Source of the DNA: Comamonadaceae bacterium
GTDB lineage: Bacteria; Pseudomonadota; Gammaproteobacteria; Burkholderiales; Burkholderiaceae_C
Reading direction: 5' to 3'
DNA length: 64,000 nt
Assembly (NCBI GenBank): GCA_027485235.1
Contig: JAIXRJ010000010.1
Coordinates: 1 to 64,000, forward strand
Below, one piece after another: positions 51,209 through 59,764 of this stretch. The position numbers and the translations under genes were made by a program. The first letter of the stretch is position 1. Every line of letters begins with the position of its first letter. A model generated the notes under the pieces. That model was not told the origin of the DNA, did not search any database, and worked only from the letters and a program-made list of their open reading frames with translations.

Positions 51209-52138
51209 ATGGCATTTTTTCTGGAAGCCCTTTTGGGCGGTCTGATGGCCGGCATGCTGTATGCGCTGGTGGCCCTCGGTTTTGTGTTGATTTTCAAGGC
51301 CTCGGGTGTGTTCAACTTCGCACAAGGCGCGATGGTGTTGTTTGCCGCTCTGGCCATGGCCCGTTTTGCCGAATGGGTGCCCGGCTGGTTGGGCATTGAA
51401 GGCAAGTTTTGGGGCAACCTGATCGCTTTTGTTTTGGCAGCTGCGGTCATGTTTGTCTTGGCCTGGCTGATTGAGCGCTTGGTACTGCGCCACCTGGTCA
51501 ACCAGGAAGGCGTGACCTTGCTGATGGCCACGCTGGGCATCACCTACTTTTTGGATGGTTTGGGCCAAACGATTTTTGGCAGCGACATCTACAAGATCGA
51601 TGTGGGCATGCCCAAAGACCCGGTGTTCTTGTTGGACTCGGTGTTCCCTGGCGGCGTCTTGGTCAACCTGGAAGACGTTTATGCGGCTTGTATTGCGGCT
51701 TTGCTGGTGGTGGTGTTGTCGCTGTTTTTTCAAAAAACCGGCACTGGCCGCGCCCTGCGCGCGGTGGCCGATGACCACCAAGCCGCACAGTCGATTGGCA
51801 TCCCGCTCAACCGCATTTGGGTGATCGTCTGGTTTGTGGCCGGCATCACCGCCTTGGTGGCCGGCATCATCTGGGGCTCCAAGATGGGCGTGCAGTTCTC
51901 TTTGACCACCGTGGCTTTGCGAGCCTTGCCGGTGATCATTTTGGGTGGCTTGACCTCGGTACCGGGCGCCATCATTGGCGGCCTGATCATTGGTGTGGGT
52001 GAGAAATTGTCCGAGGTGTACCTGGGGCCCTATGTGGGCGGTGGCATCGAGATTTGGTTTGCGTATGTGCTGGCTTTGGTGTTCTTGCTGTTCCGTCCGC
52101 AAGGCTTGTTCGGCGAAAAAATCATCGACCGCGTGTAA
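51209..52138 (+). CDS. livH: Branched-chain-type ABC importer permease 1
   Basis: A 309-residue LivH-class permease with about eight helices. The hallmark start FLEALLGGLMAGMLYALVALGFVLIFKASGVFNFAQGAM is present, and the central LRAVADDHQAAQSIGIPLNRIW loop contacts the ATPase. It follows livG by 12 bp with GAGGAG upstream. Confidence 0.91.
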   Translation: MAFFLEALLGGLMAGMLYALVALGFVLIFKASGVFNFAQGAMVLFAALAMARFAEWVPGWLGIEGKFWGNLIAFVLAAAVMFVLAWLIERLVLRHLVNQEGVTLLMATLGITYFLDGLGQTIFGSDIYKIDVGMPKDPVFLLDSVFPGGVLVNLEDVYAACIAALLVVVLSLFFQKTGTGRALRAVADDHQAAQSIGIPLNRIWVIVWFVAGITALVAGIIWGSKMGVQFSLTTVALRALPVIILGGLTSVPGAIIGGLIIGVGEKLSEVYLGPYVGGGIEIWFAYVLALVFLLFRPQGLFGEKIIDRV

Positions 52139-52149
52139 GGAGAGACAGC

Positions 52150-53226
52150 ATGTTTTACAGAGAAAACGGTCAGTTCAAGACCTCCTACCGCAAAGACCAG
52201 CAGATCTTTGCCATCGCGCAAGACCGTTGGCTCATTTTGGCGCTGATCGCCTTTGCCTTTGTGGGGGTGCCCTTTTGGGCCGACGAGTACATTTTTCGGG
52301 CCATTTTGATCCCCTTCCTGATTTTGTCGCTGGCGGCTTTGGGGGTGAACATTCTGGTGGGTTATTGCGGTCAGATCTCGCTGGGTTCAGGGGCCTTCAT
52401 GGCCGTGGGGGCTTACATGGCCTACAACACCTACATCCGCATTGAGGGCATGCCGCTGATCGTGGCCTTGTTGGCCGGGGGCTTTTTTGCCACCTTGGTA
52501 GGGGTGTTTTTTGGCATTCCGAGCTTGCGCGTCAAAGGCCTTTATTTGGCGGTGGCCACTTTGGCGGCGCAGTTCTTTTGCGACTGGGCTTTCCTGCGCG
52601 TGGGCTGGTTCACCAACAACAACGCCTCCGGCTCGGTGTCGGTGTCCAACCTGAACGTGCTGGGCATGCCGATTGACACACCCTTGCAGAAATACCTCTT
52701 CTGCCTGGCTTTTCTGGTGGTGTTTGGTTTGTTGGCCAAAAATTTGGTGCGCAGTGCGATTGGCCGTGAGTGGATGGCCATTCGCGACATGGACGTGGCC
52801 GCGGCCGTCATTGGCATTCGCCCTGTGTACGCCAAGCTCACCGCCTTCGCGGTCAGCTCCTTCATTGTGGGGGTGGCCGGCTCTTTGTGGGCCTTTGTGC
52901 ACCTGGGGTCTTGGGAGCCTGCAGCTTTCTCGATTGACCGTTCCTTTCAATTGCTGTTCATGGTCATCATCGGGGGCATGGGCTCCATCATGGGCAGTTT
53001 CTTCGGTGCCGCTTTCATCGTGATCTTGCCGATTTTCCTGAACCAGTTCCTCCCTTGGGCCGGTGGCCTGGTGGGGGTGAGCATTTCGACTGCAGCCGTC
53101 TCGCACACCGAGTTCATGATCTTTGGCGCCCTGATTGTGTGGTTCCTGATTGTGGAGCCGCATGGCCTGGCCAAACTGTGGTCGGTGGCCAAACAAAAGC
53201 TGCGCCTGTGGCCCTTCCCCCATTGA
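52150..53226 (+). CDS. livM: Branched-chain-type ABC importer permease 2
   Basis: A 358-residue LivM-class permease. After a hydrophilic N-terminal segment (residues 1-~30) come about ten helices, including LAALGVNILVGYCGQISLGSGAFMAVGAYMAY and the ATPase-contacting REWMAIRDMDVAAAVIGI. ATG 52150 follows AAGGAGAGACAGC. It is 11 bp after livH. Confidence 0.91.
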   Translation: MFYRENGQFKTSYRKDQQIFAIAQDRWLILALIAFAFVGVPFWADEYIFRAILIPFLILSLAALGVNILVGYCGQISLGSGAFMAVGAYMAYNTYIRIEGMPLIVALLAGGFFATLVGVFFGIPSLRVKGLYLAVATLAAQFFCDWAFLRVGWFTNNNASGSVSVSNLNVLGMPIDTPLQKYLFCLAFLVVFGLLAKNLVRSAIGREWMAIRDMDVAAAVIGIRPVYAKLTAFAVSSFIVGVAGSLWAFVHLGSWEPAAFSIDRSFQLLFMVIIGGMGSIMGSFFGAAFIVILPIFLNQFLPWAGGLVGVSISTAAVSHTEFMIFGALIVWFLIVEPHGLAKLWSVAKQKLRLWPFPH

Positions 53227-53294
53227 TTTTTTCCGCATTGATTTTTAAGGTGTTTTTTCCCAGTGCTTCCAACTTTTTTAACAGGAGACAAACC

Positions 53295-54632
53295 ATGAAG
53301 CTTCGTCAACTCGTCTTGGCCACCACGGTGGCGGCTGCTGGCCTTGCCAGTGCGCTGGTCAGCACCGTGGCCACGGCCCAAAGCAAAGAGCAGTTTTTCC
53401 CCGTGCTGGTGTACCGCACCGGTGCTTACGCGCCCAACGGCGTGCCGTTTGCCAACGGCTATGTCGATTACCTCAAGCTGGTGAATGCCCGCGGCGGCAT
53501 CAACGGCGTGAAGGTGTCGTTTGAAGAATGCGAAACCGGCTACGCCACCGACCGTGGCGTGGAGTGCTACGAGCGCCTGAAGGGCAAGAACGGCGGCGCG
53601 ACCGTGTTCCAGCCTTTGTCCACCGGCATCACCTTCGCCCTGACCGAAAAAGCCCCTGGCGACAAGATCCCCTTGATCACCGCAGGTTACGGCCGCAGCG
53701 AATCGGCTGACGGCGGCGTTTTCAAGTGGAACTTCCCGCTCGCAGGCACCTACTGGGTGGCCGGTGACGTGATCATCCAGGACATCGGCAAAAAGGCCGG
53801 TGGTGTCGACAAGCTCAAAGGCAAGCACATCGCCTTGGTCTACCACGACAGCCCGTTTGGCAAAGAAGCCATTCCAATCTTGCAAGAGCGCGCCGCCATG
53901 CACGGCTTCAAGTTGAGCCTGTTGCCTGTGACACATCCGGGCGTGGAGCAAAAGTCGACTTGGCTGCAAATCCGTCAGAGCCGCCCGGACTACGTCGTCA
54001 ACTGGGGTTGGGGCGTGATGAACTCCACCTTGCTCAAAGAAGCGCAAGCCACCGGCTACCCCCGTGAAAACATCTGGGGCGTGTGGTGGGCCGGTGCCGA
54101 GCCTGATGTGAAAGACATCGGCATGGGCGCCAAAGGCTACAACGCCATCACCATGCAGCACGGTACCGAAAAAGGCTCCGCCGTTGTGAAAGAGGTGCTG
54201 GAGAAGTTGCACGCCAAGAACCAAGGCACGGGCCCCAAAGACGAAGTGGGTGAAGTGCTCTACATGCGCGGCTTGTTCAGCGCCATGTTCGCGGTCGAAG
54301 GGGTTCGCCAAGCCCAAGAGAAATACGGCAAGGGCAAAGTCATGACCGGCGAGCAAGCACGTTGGGGTTATGAAAACCTGAACCTGACCCAGCCCAAGCT
54401 CGATGCTTTGGGCTTCAAGGGTGTGTTGCGCCCCATCTCCACCTCGTGTGCCGACCACATGGGCGCCAACTGGGCCCGTATCCACACATGGGACGGCGCC
54501 AAGTGGCAGTTCAGCAGCGACTGGATGCAGGCCGATGAGCAGATCATCAAGCCCATGGTGAAAGCGGCTGCCGACAAGTACGCCGCCGAGAAGAAGATCA
54601 CGCGCCGCTCCCCTGCGGATTGCCAGTCTTGA
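53295..54632 (+). CDS. Branched-chain-type ABC importer substrate-binding protein
   Basis: A 445-residue periplasmic binding protein of the LivK class. It has a signal peptide ending ATAQS near residue 30 and a type I fold (VLVYRTGAYAPNGVPFANGYVDYLKLVNARGGINGVKVSFEECETGY, HPGVEQKSTWLQIRQSRPDYVVNWGWG). It is longer than LivK (about 345 mature residues), as in the aromatic-acid or amide-binding subgroup. AGGAGA precedes the start. It is separated from livF by a strong hairpin. Confidence 0.88.
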   Translation: MKLRQLVLATTVAAAGLASALVSTVATAQSKEQFFPVLVYRTGAYAPNGVPFANGYVDYLKLVNARGGINGVKVSFEECETGYATDRGVECYERLKGKNGGATVFQPLSTGITFALTEKAPGDKIPLITAGYGRSESADGGVFKWNFPLAGTYWVAGDVIIQDIGKKAGGVDKLKGKHIALVYHDSPFGKEAIPILQERAAMHGFKLSLLPVTHPGVEQKSTWLQIRQSRPDYVVNWGWGVMNSTLLKEAQATGYPRENIWGVWWAGAEPDVKDIGMGAKGYNAITMQHGTEKGSAVVKEVLEKLHAKNQGTGPKDEVGEVLYMRGLFSAMFAVEGVRQAQEKYGKGKVMTGEQARWGYENLNLTQPKLDALGFKGVLRPISTSCADHMGANWARIHTWDGAKWQFSSDWMQADEQIIKPMVKAAADKYAAEKKITRRSPADCQS

Positions 54633-54641
54633 TCTGAACCC

Positions 54642-54665
54642 CACCTGCCGCGCAAGCGGCAGGTG
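54642..54665 (+). promoter_or_regulatory. Perfect 10-bp hairpin with GCAA tetraloop between binding protein and livF
   Basis: CACCTGCCGC-GCAA-GCGGCAGGTG. The tetraloop is GNRA type and no U-run follows. This fits an mRNA-stabilising stem that protects the upstream binding-protein message rather than a terminator. Confidence 0.65.
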
Positions 54666-54783
54666 TTCAGTGGCTGCGGGCTTTTGCCCGCCAGCCGCTG
54701 TCTGACCGAAGAGACCAAATGAAACCCTTGCGTGCAGCGGTTCCATTTGGCTTGAACCCCAGCGCAGAGAAAAGGCACAGTCC

Positions 54784-55593
54784 ATGAGCGACAAAAACAT
54801 TGTTCTGAACGTCAACGGCATCGAAGTCATTTACAACCACGTCATTTTGGTGCTCAAGGGCGTGTCCCTGCAGGTGCCCGAGCAAGGCATCGTGTCTTTG
54901 TTGGGCGGCAACGGCGCGGGCAAAACCACCACCTTGCGCGCGATTTCCAACTTGCTCAAGGGCGAGCGCGGGGATGTGACCAAAGGCAGCATTGAACTGC
55001 GTGGTGAGCGCATCGAGAACCTCTCGCCCGCTGACCTGGTCAACCGGGGCGTGGTGCAAGTCATGGAAGGGCGGCACTGCTTTGCCCACCTGTCGATCGA
55101 AGACAACCTGCTGACCGGCAGCTACACCCGCACCAACAAGGGTGAAATTGCCGCCAACCTGGACAAGGTCTACACCTATTTTCCGCGCCTGAAGACCCGC
55201 CGCAGCTCGCAAGCCGCCTACACCTCCGGTGGCGAGCAGCAAATGTGCGCCATTGGCCGCGCCCTGATGACCAACCCCAGTGTCATGTTGCTCGATGAGC
55301 CTTCGATGGGGCTGGCGCCCCAAATTGTGGAAGAGGTGTTCAACATCGTCAAAGACTTGAACGAGAAAGAAAAAGTCACCTTTTTGATCGCTGAGCAAAA
55401 CACCAACATGGCGCTCAAATATTCCGACTACGGCTACATCATGGAGTCGGGTCGCATCGTGATGGACGGCGTGGCCGAAGACCTGCGCACCAACGAAGAC
55501 GTGAAAGAGTTTTATTTGGGCATGGGCGGCGGGGAGCGCAAGAGCTTCAAGGACGTGAAGAGCTACAAGCGCCGCAAGCGATGGCTGGCTTGA
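54784..55593 (+). CDS. livF: Branched-chain-type ABC importer ATPase 2
   Basis: A 269-residue LivF-class ATPase. Walker A is GGNGAGKTTT (residues ~42-51), the signature is TSGGEQQMCAIGRALM, and Walker B is VMLLDEPSMGLAPQIVEE. A basic C-terminal tail (FKDVKSYKRRKRWLA) extends past the usual end. It is followed at about 50 bp by the PaaK-like ligase. Confidence 0.9.
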   Translation: MSDKNIVLNVNGIEVIYNHVILVLKGVSLQVPEQGIVSLLGGNGAGKTTTLRAISNLLKGERGDVTKGSIELRGERIENLSPADLVNRGVVQVMEGRHCFAHLSIEDNLLTGSYTRTNKGEIAANLDKVYTYFPRLKTRRSSQAAYTSGGEQQMCAIGRALMTNPSVMLLDEPSMGLAPQIVEEVFNIVKDLNEKEKVTFLIAEQNTNMALKYSDYGYIMESGRIVMDGVAEDLRTNEDVKEFYLGMGGGERKSFKDVKSYKRRKRWLA

Positions 55594-55643
55594 TCTCGCC
55601 AGAGATCCCGTTCAAACGTCCTGCAGTCCCACAGAAAGACCCC

Positions 55644-56900
55644 ATGTCTCAGCATTTTGATGCCGCGGAAACGCGCGCCCCCGAAGTCCGTGAAGCCGCT
55701 TTGTTGGCCGCTTTGCCCGCCCAAATCGCCCACGCCAAAGCCAAGGCCCCGGCCTTTGCTGACTTGCTTCAGGACGTGGATGCCGCCCGCGTGAACAGCC
55801 GCGCTGCACTGGCCCAATTGCCTGTGGTCCGCAAACATGAATTGCTGGCGCGCCAAAAAGCCGCCCGTGCTGCAGGCGGCGATGTGTTTGGTGGCTTCAG
55901 TGCCCTGGGTTTTGGCCAAGGCATGACCCGTGTGTTCGCCAGTCCCGGCACGATCTACGAACCCGAAGGTACCCGGGGCGATTACTGGCGCATGGCGCGT
56001 GCCATGTTTGCCGCAGGGTTTCGCTCGGGCGAGTTGATCCACAACAGTTTCAGTTACCACTTCACGCCTGCCGGCTCGATGATGGAAACCGGTGCGCATG
56101 CGCTGGGTTGCACCGTGTTTCCGGGTGGCACTGGACAGACCGAACAACAAGTGGCCGCCATGGCCGAATTGCAGCCAGCCGGTTACATCGGCACACCGAG
56201 CTTCTTCAAAATCATCCTTGAAAAAGCCGCCGAGCAGGGCGTCGCTTTGCCCAGCGTGACCAAGGCCCTGGTTTCCGGTGAGGCTTTTCCACCCAGCTTG
56301 CGCGACTGGATGGCCGAGCGCGGCGTGGCCGCCTACCAGTGCTACGCCACCGCCGACTTGGGGCTGATCGCCTACGAAACGGCTGCCCGCGAAGGCTTGG
56401 TGCTGGACGAGGGGGTGATCGTCGAGATCGTTCGCCCCGGCACCGGCGACCCAGTGCCCGAAGGCGAAGTGGGCGAATTGGTGGTGACCACGCTCAACCC
56501 CGATTACCCTTTGATCCGCTTCGGAACGGGCGACTTGTCGGCCATCTTGCACGGCACTTGCCCCACAGGCCGCACCGGTCAGCGCATCAAGGGGTGGATG
56601 GGCCGGGCCGACCAAACCACCAAGGTGCGCGGCATGTTTGTGCACCCCGGTCAAGTCGCAGAGATCGTGAAACGCTTTCCCGAAGTGGGCAAAGCCCGCT
56701 TGGTGGTCACCGGCGAAATGGCCAACGACCAGATGGCTTTGCGGGTTGAAACCGCCAACACCACAGACGAGGCCTTGAAAGCCCGCTTGGCAGAGGCCGT
56801 GCGCGAGGTGACCAAACTGCGCAGCGAGGTGCTTTTGGTGGCCACAGGCAGTTTGGCCAACGACGGCAAAGTCATCGAAGACGCCCGCAGTTACCAGTGA
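55644..56900 (+). CDS. Phenylacetate-CoA ligase-like AMP-forming enzyme
   Basis: A 418-residue adenylate-forming ligase of the PaaK group. MTRVFASPGTIYEPEGTRGDYWRMARAMFAAGFRSGE lies N-terminally; YQCYATADLGLIAYE, EGEVGELVVTTLNPDYPLIRFGTGDLS and the C-terminal GRADQTTKVRGMFVHPGQV follow. The usual SSGTTG loop of PaaK is replaced by FASPGTI (Ser/Pro/Gly-rich but diverged), so activity or nucleotide contact may differ. It is the last gene of the ABC/ligase operon. Substrate is unknown; an aryl or branched carboxylate is plausible. Confidence 0.8.
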   Translation: MSQHFDAAETRAPEVREAALLAALPAQIAHAKAKAPAFADLLQDVDAARVNSRAALAQLPVVRKHELLARQKAARAAGGDVFGGFSALGFGQGMTRVFASPGTIYEPEGTRGDYWRMARAMFAAGFRSGELIHNSFSYHFTPAGSMMETGAHALGCTVFPGGTGQTEQQVAAMAELQPAGYIGTPSFFKIILEKAAEQGVALPSVTKALVSGEAFPPSLRDWMAERGVAAYQCYATADLGLIAYETAAREGLVLDEGVIVEIVRPGTGDPVPEGEVGELVVTTLNPDYPLIRFGTGDLSAILHGTCPTGRTGQRIKGWMGRADQTTKVRGMFVHPGQVAEIVKRFPEVGKARLVVTGEMANDQMALRVETANTTDEALKARLAEAVREVTKLRSEVLLVATGSLANDGKVIEDARSYQ

Positions 56901-57015
56901 GTCCGCCCTGGCTTGGCGTGCAGCCAGCCCCAAAGGGCAATTGCGACGTAATACCCGGGATGAACAGGTTATCGGCCTGGTCTTACACTGTGGCTACTTT
57001 TTTTGGAGTGCTCAA

Positions 57016-58002
57016 ATGAAACAATGGTTCGCAATGGCGGCTTTGGCCGCAGTGGCAGTGGGCGTGCAAGCCCAAGCTTATCCCGGCAGCAAGCCCATCA
57101 GCATCGTCGTGCCCTTCACCGCAGGCGGCCCGACAGATCGCGTGGCGCGCGATTTGGCCGAAGCCATGCGCAAACATGTGCCCGGCAGCAACTTTGTGGT
57201 GGAAAACGCGGCTGGCGCGGGCGGCACGATCGGCGCGAACAAAGTCGCCAAAGCCAACCCCGATGGCCACACCTTGTTGTTGCACCACATTGGCATGGCC
57301 GCCATCCCCGCCTTGTACCGCAAGCTGGCTTACAAACCCCTGGAAGACTTCGAATACTTGGGCATGGTCAACGACGTGCCCATGACCTTGATCGGCAAGC
57401 CCCAGTTGCCCGCCAACACTTACCGCGACTTTGAAAACTACATCCGCGCCAACGCTGGCAAGCTGAACATTGCCCACGCGGGTTTGGGTTCGGCCTCGCA
57501 CCTGTGCGGCCTGCTCTGGCAATCCACCTTGCAGTCCAAAGACGCGATGACCACCATCCCGTTTGGCGGCACTGCGCCGGCCATGACCGCCCTGATCGGC
57601 GGCCAGGTCGACGTGATGTGTGACCAAACCACCAACACCACCCAGCAAATCGAATCCGGCCGTGTCAAGGCTTTTGCGGTGACCACCGCCAAACCCTTGA
57701 GCACCCACCCTGTGCTGAAGTACTACCCCAGCTTGCAAGAAATGGGCCTCAAAGGTTTCAACCTGACCATCTGGCATGGTTTGTACGCCCCCAAAGGCAC
57801 ACCCGAAGCCATCACCAAAACCTTGAACGAGGCCTTGCAGAAAGCGCTGAAAGACCCTGAGTTCATCAAAAAGAACGAAGGCCTGGGCGCTCTGGTGGTG
57901 ACCGACAACAGAACCAATCCTGCGGAGCACAAGAAATTTGTGACCGCCGAAATGGCCAAGATCAAAATCGCCGTGGACGCGGCCGGCAAATACGCCGATT
58001 GA
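57016..58002 (+). CDS. Bug-family (tripartite tricarboxylate transporter type) binding protein
   Basis: A 328-residue periplasmic protein with a short signal peptide (ends VQAQA, residue ~20) and the Bug hallmarks YPGSKPISIVVPFTAGGPTDRVARDLA and VVENAAGAGGTIGANKVAKANPDG. TGGAG precedes the ATG. No TctAB genes are adjacent. It resembles the protein at 37151 in length and layout. A terminator follows. Confidence 0.88.
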   Translation: MKQWFAMAALAAVAVGVQAQAYPGSKPISIVVPFTAGGPTDRVARDLAEAMRKHVPGSNFVVENAAGAGGTIGANKVAKANPDGHTLLLHHIGMAAIPALYRKLAYKPLEDFEYLGMVNDVPMTLIGKPQLPANTYRDFENYIRANAGKLNIAHAGLGSASHLCGLLWQSTLQSKDAMTTIPFGGTAPAMTALIGGQVDVMCDQTTNTTQQIESGRVKAFAVTTAKPLSTHPVLKYYPSLQEMGLKGFNLTIWHGLYAPKGTPEAITKTLNEALQKALKDPEFIKKNEGLGALVVTDNRTNPAEHKKFVTAEMAKIKIAVDAAGKYAD

Positions 58003-58019
58003 GGGTCACTCAAAGCATG

Positions 58020-58045
58020 AAAAAACCCGCCTCGGCGGGTTTTTT
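58020..58045 (+). terminator. Intrinsic terminator after the Bug gene
   Basis: AAAAAACCCGCC-TC-GGCGGGTTTTTT, A-run before and U-run after, between the Bug gene and the convergent exbD. Confidence 0.9.
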
Positions 58046-58069
58046 CATGGCCCGGCCGAAGCAGCCCTT

Positions 58070-58498
58070 TCAGTTGGCAAACTGCTCTGAACCCAAAATC
58101 CCCAACTTGTTCAGGCCAAGGCGCTGCGCGCTGGCCATCACGGCGACCGTGGCCTCGTATTTCGCCTTGGCGTGCGAGCGGATGTGCAACTCCGGCTGCG
58201 GTTGTTGAGCCGATGCCCCTGCCAGCTTCGCTTCCAACTCCGCACGGCTGCCCACCGGCTTGCCGTTCCAATGGATCACGCTGGCTGCGTCCACATCAAT
58301 TCTGACCACCACCGGCTCGGTCTTGGGGGTCGCGTTGTTGGGCTGCGGCATGTCCAGATTCACCGCGTGCAACTGCACCGGGATCGTGATGATCAGCATG
58401 ATCAAAAGCACCAGCATCACGTCAATCAGCGGCGTGGTGTTCATGTCGATCATGACCTCTGGCTCGTCACTCGAACTCGTTCCTGCGTTCATTCCCAT
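58070..58498 (-). CDS. exbD: ExbD-family protein, second copy of the TonB set
   Basis: A 142-residue inner-membrane protein with the N-terminal helix MIDMNTTPLIDVMLVLLIMLIITIPVQL, containing the proton-pathway Asp in PLIDVMLVLL, and a periplasmic domain. It follows another exbD by 11 bp. Two ExbD proteins with one ExbB and one TonB are known from other TonB systems (for example in Xanthomonas). Confidence 0.9.
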   Translation of the reverse strand: MGMNAGTSSSDEPEVMIDMNTTPLIDVMLVLLIMLIITIPVQLHAVNLDMPQPNNATPKTEPVVVRIDVDAASVIHWNGKPVGSRAELEAKLAGASAQQPQPELHIRSHAKAKYEATVAVMASAQRLGLNKLGILGSEQFAN

Positions 58499-58509
58499 GC
58501 TCTGCGCCT

Positions 58510-58923
58510 TCAGTTGCTGGGCTCGGTGATGAAGCCGACCTTGGTGATGCCGGCGCGCTGCACCGCGTACATCACGCGGCCCACCGACTCAAAATCACTT
58601 TGGCCGTCACCCCGGATCTGAACCTCGGGTTGAGGTTTCATCACCGAGAATTTTTTCATGCGTTCGAGCAAGTCCGTGCTGTTCTTGACCTTGGTGTCGT
58701 ACAGGTAGATGCCCCCTGCTTTGTCCACCGAGATGATCACGTTTTCGGGCTTGGTCTCGCGCACCACGTTTTTCTCTTGGGGCAAGTCCACCTTGATGGA
58801 GGTGGTCACCACGGGGATCGTGATCAAAAAGATGATCAAGAGCACCAGCATCACGTCCACCAAGGGCGTGGTGTTGATGGTCCCGATGATGTCGTCATCG
58901 GCTTCACCCAGGTTCATGGCCAT
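58510..58923 (-). CDS. exbD: ExbD-family protein, first copy of the TonB set
   Basis: A 137-residue protein with membrane helix TINTTPLVDVMLVLLIIFLITIPVVTTSI and a periplasmic domain (DKAGGIYLYDTKVKNSTDLLERMK). It works with ExbB to energise TonB. It follows exbB by 24 bp. Confidence 0.91.
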   Translation of the reverse strand: MAMNLGEADDDIIGTINTTPLVDVMLVLLIIFLITIPVVTTSIKVDLPQEKNVVRETKPENVIISVDKAGGIYLYDTKVKNSTDLLERMKKFSVMKPQPEVQIRGDGQSDFESVGRVMYAVQRAGITKVGFITEPSN

Positions 58924-58947
58924 GTGGGCTCCTGTTGCTCAAGACAA

Positions 58948-59715
58948 TCAGCGCTTGGCCGAACCGAGCAGAACGGCGTGCAGGTCAGAACCGAAAGCGT
59001 TGACCTGTTCCATCACGGCTTTGTTGCGGCGCACCAGGAAGTTGTAGCCCAAGACCGCCGGCACGGCAACCGCCAGGCCGATGGCGGTCATGATCAGGGC
59101 CTCGCCCACCGGGCCAGCCACTTTGTCAATGGAGGCTTGGCCGGACATGCCGATTTTGACCAAGGCGTGGTAAATGCCCCAGACCGTGCCAAACAGTCCG
59201 ACAAAAGGGGCCGTCGAGCCGACGGTGGCCAGCACCGCCAAGCCGTCCTGCAGGCGGCTTTGCACATGGCCAATCGCACGCTGGATGCTCAAGGTGACCC
59301 ACTCGTTGAAACCGATCGCACCCAGCAGGCCGGTGTGCTTGCTGGCGCCTTCCAGGCCTTTTTCCGCAATGAAGCGGAAGGCCGAGCCTTCTTCCAGGGT
59401 GTCTTTGCCTTGCGCGACCGTGTCGGCGTTCCAGAAAGTGGTTTGTGCGGCCTTGGCTTGCTTGTGGAGCTTGGCCTGTTCCGCGAACTTGGTGAAGATC
59501 ACATACCAGGAACCCATGCTCATGAGCACCAAAATCAACAGCGTGCCTTTGGCCACGGCATCGCCTTGCGCCCACAAGGCACTCAGGCCATAAGGATTTT
59601 CTTCAAGGACGGCGCTGGCCGCCAATTCGGCAGTTTGCGCCAAAGTGGTGCCGACACCCAGCAAACTGGCCCACAGACTGGCGACGGTGATGTGTTTGAA
59701 AGAAGGTTTGAACAT
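58948..59715 (-). CDS. exbB: ExbB/TolQ-family proton channel protein
   Basis: A 255-residue inner-membrane protein. The start at 59715 gives MFKPSFKHITVASLWASLLGVGTTLAQT, a cleavable-looking N-terminal segment as in longer ExbB proteins. Three helices follow, the last two being LATVGSTAPFVGLFGTVWGIYHAL and GEALIMTAIGLAVAVPAVLGYNFL. It is flanked by tonB and two exbD genes, forming one operon on the minus strand. Confidence 0.92.
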   Translation of the reverse strand: MFKPSFKHITVASLWASLLGVGTTLAQTAELAASAVLEENPYGLSALWAQGDAVAKGTLLILVLMSMGSWYVIFTKFAEQAKLHKQAKAAQTTFWNADTVAQGKDTLEEGSAFRFIAEKGLEGASKHTGLLGAIGFNEWVTLSIQRAIGHVQSRLQDGLAVLATVGSTAPFVGLFGTVWGIYHALVKIGMSGQASIDKVAGPVGEALIMTAIGLAVAVPAVLGYNFLVRRNKAVMEQVNAFGSDLHAVLLGSAKR

Positions 59716-59764
59716 GACGGTGTTTCCTCTGAGGTCTTGAGAGTGTGTGGGCAATGGCTTGGTC

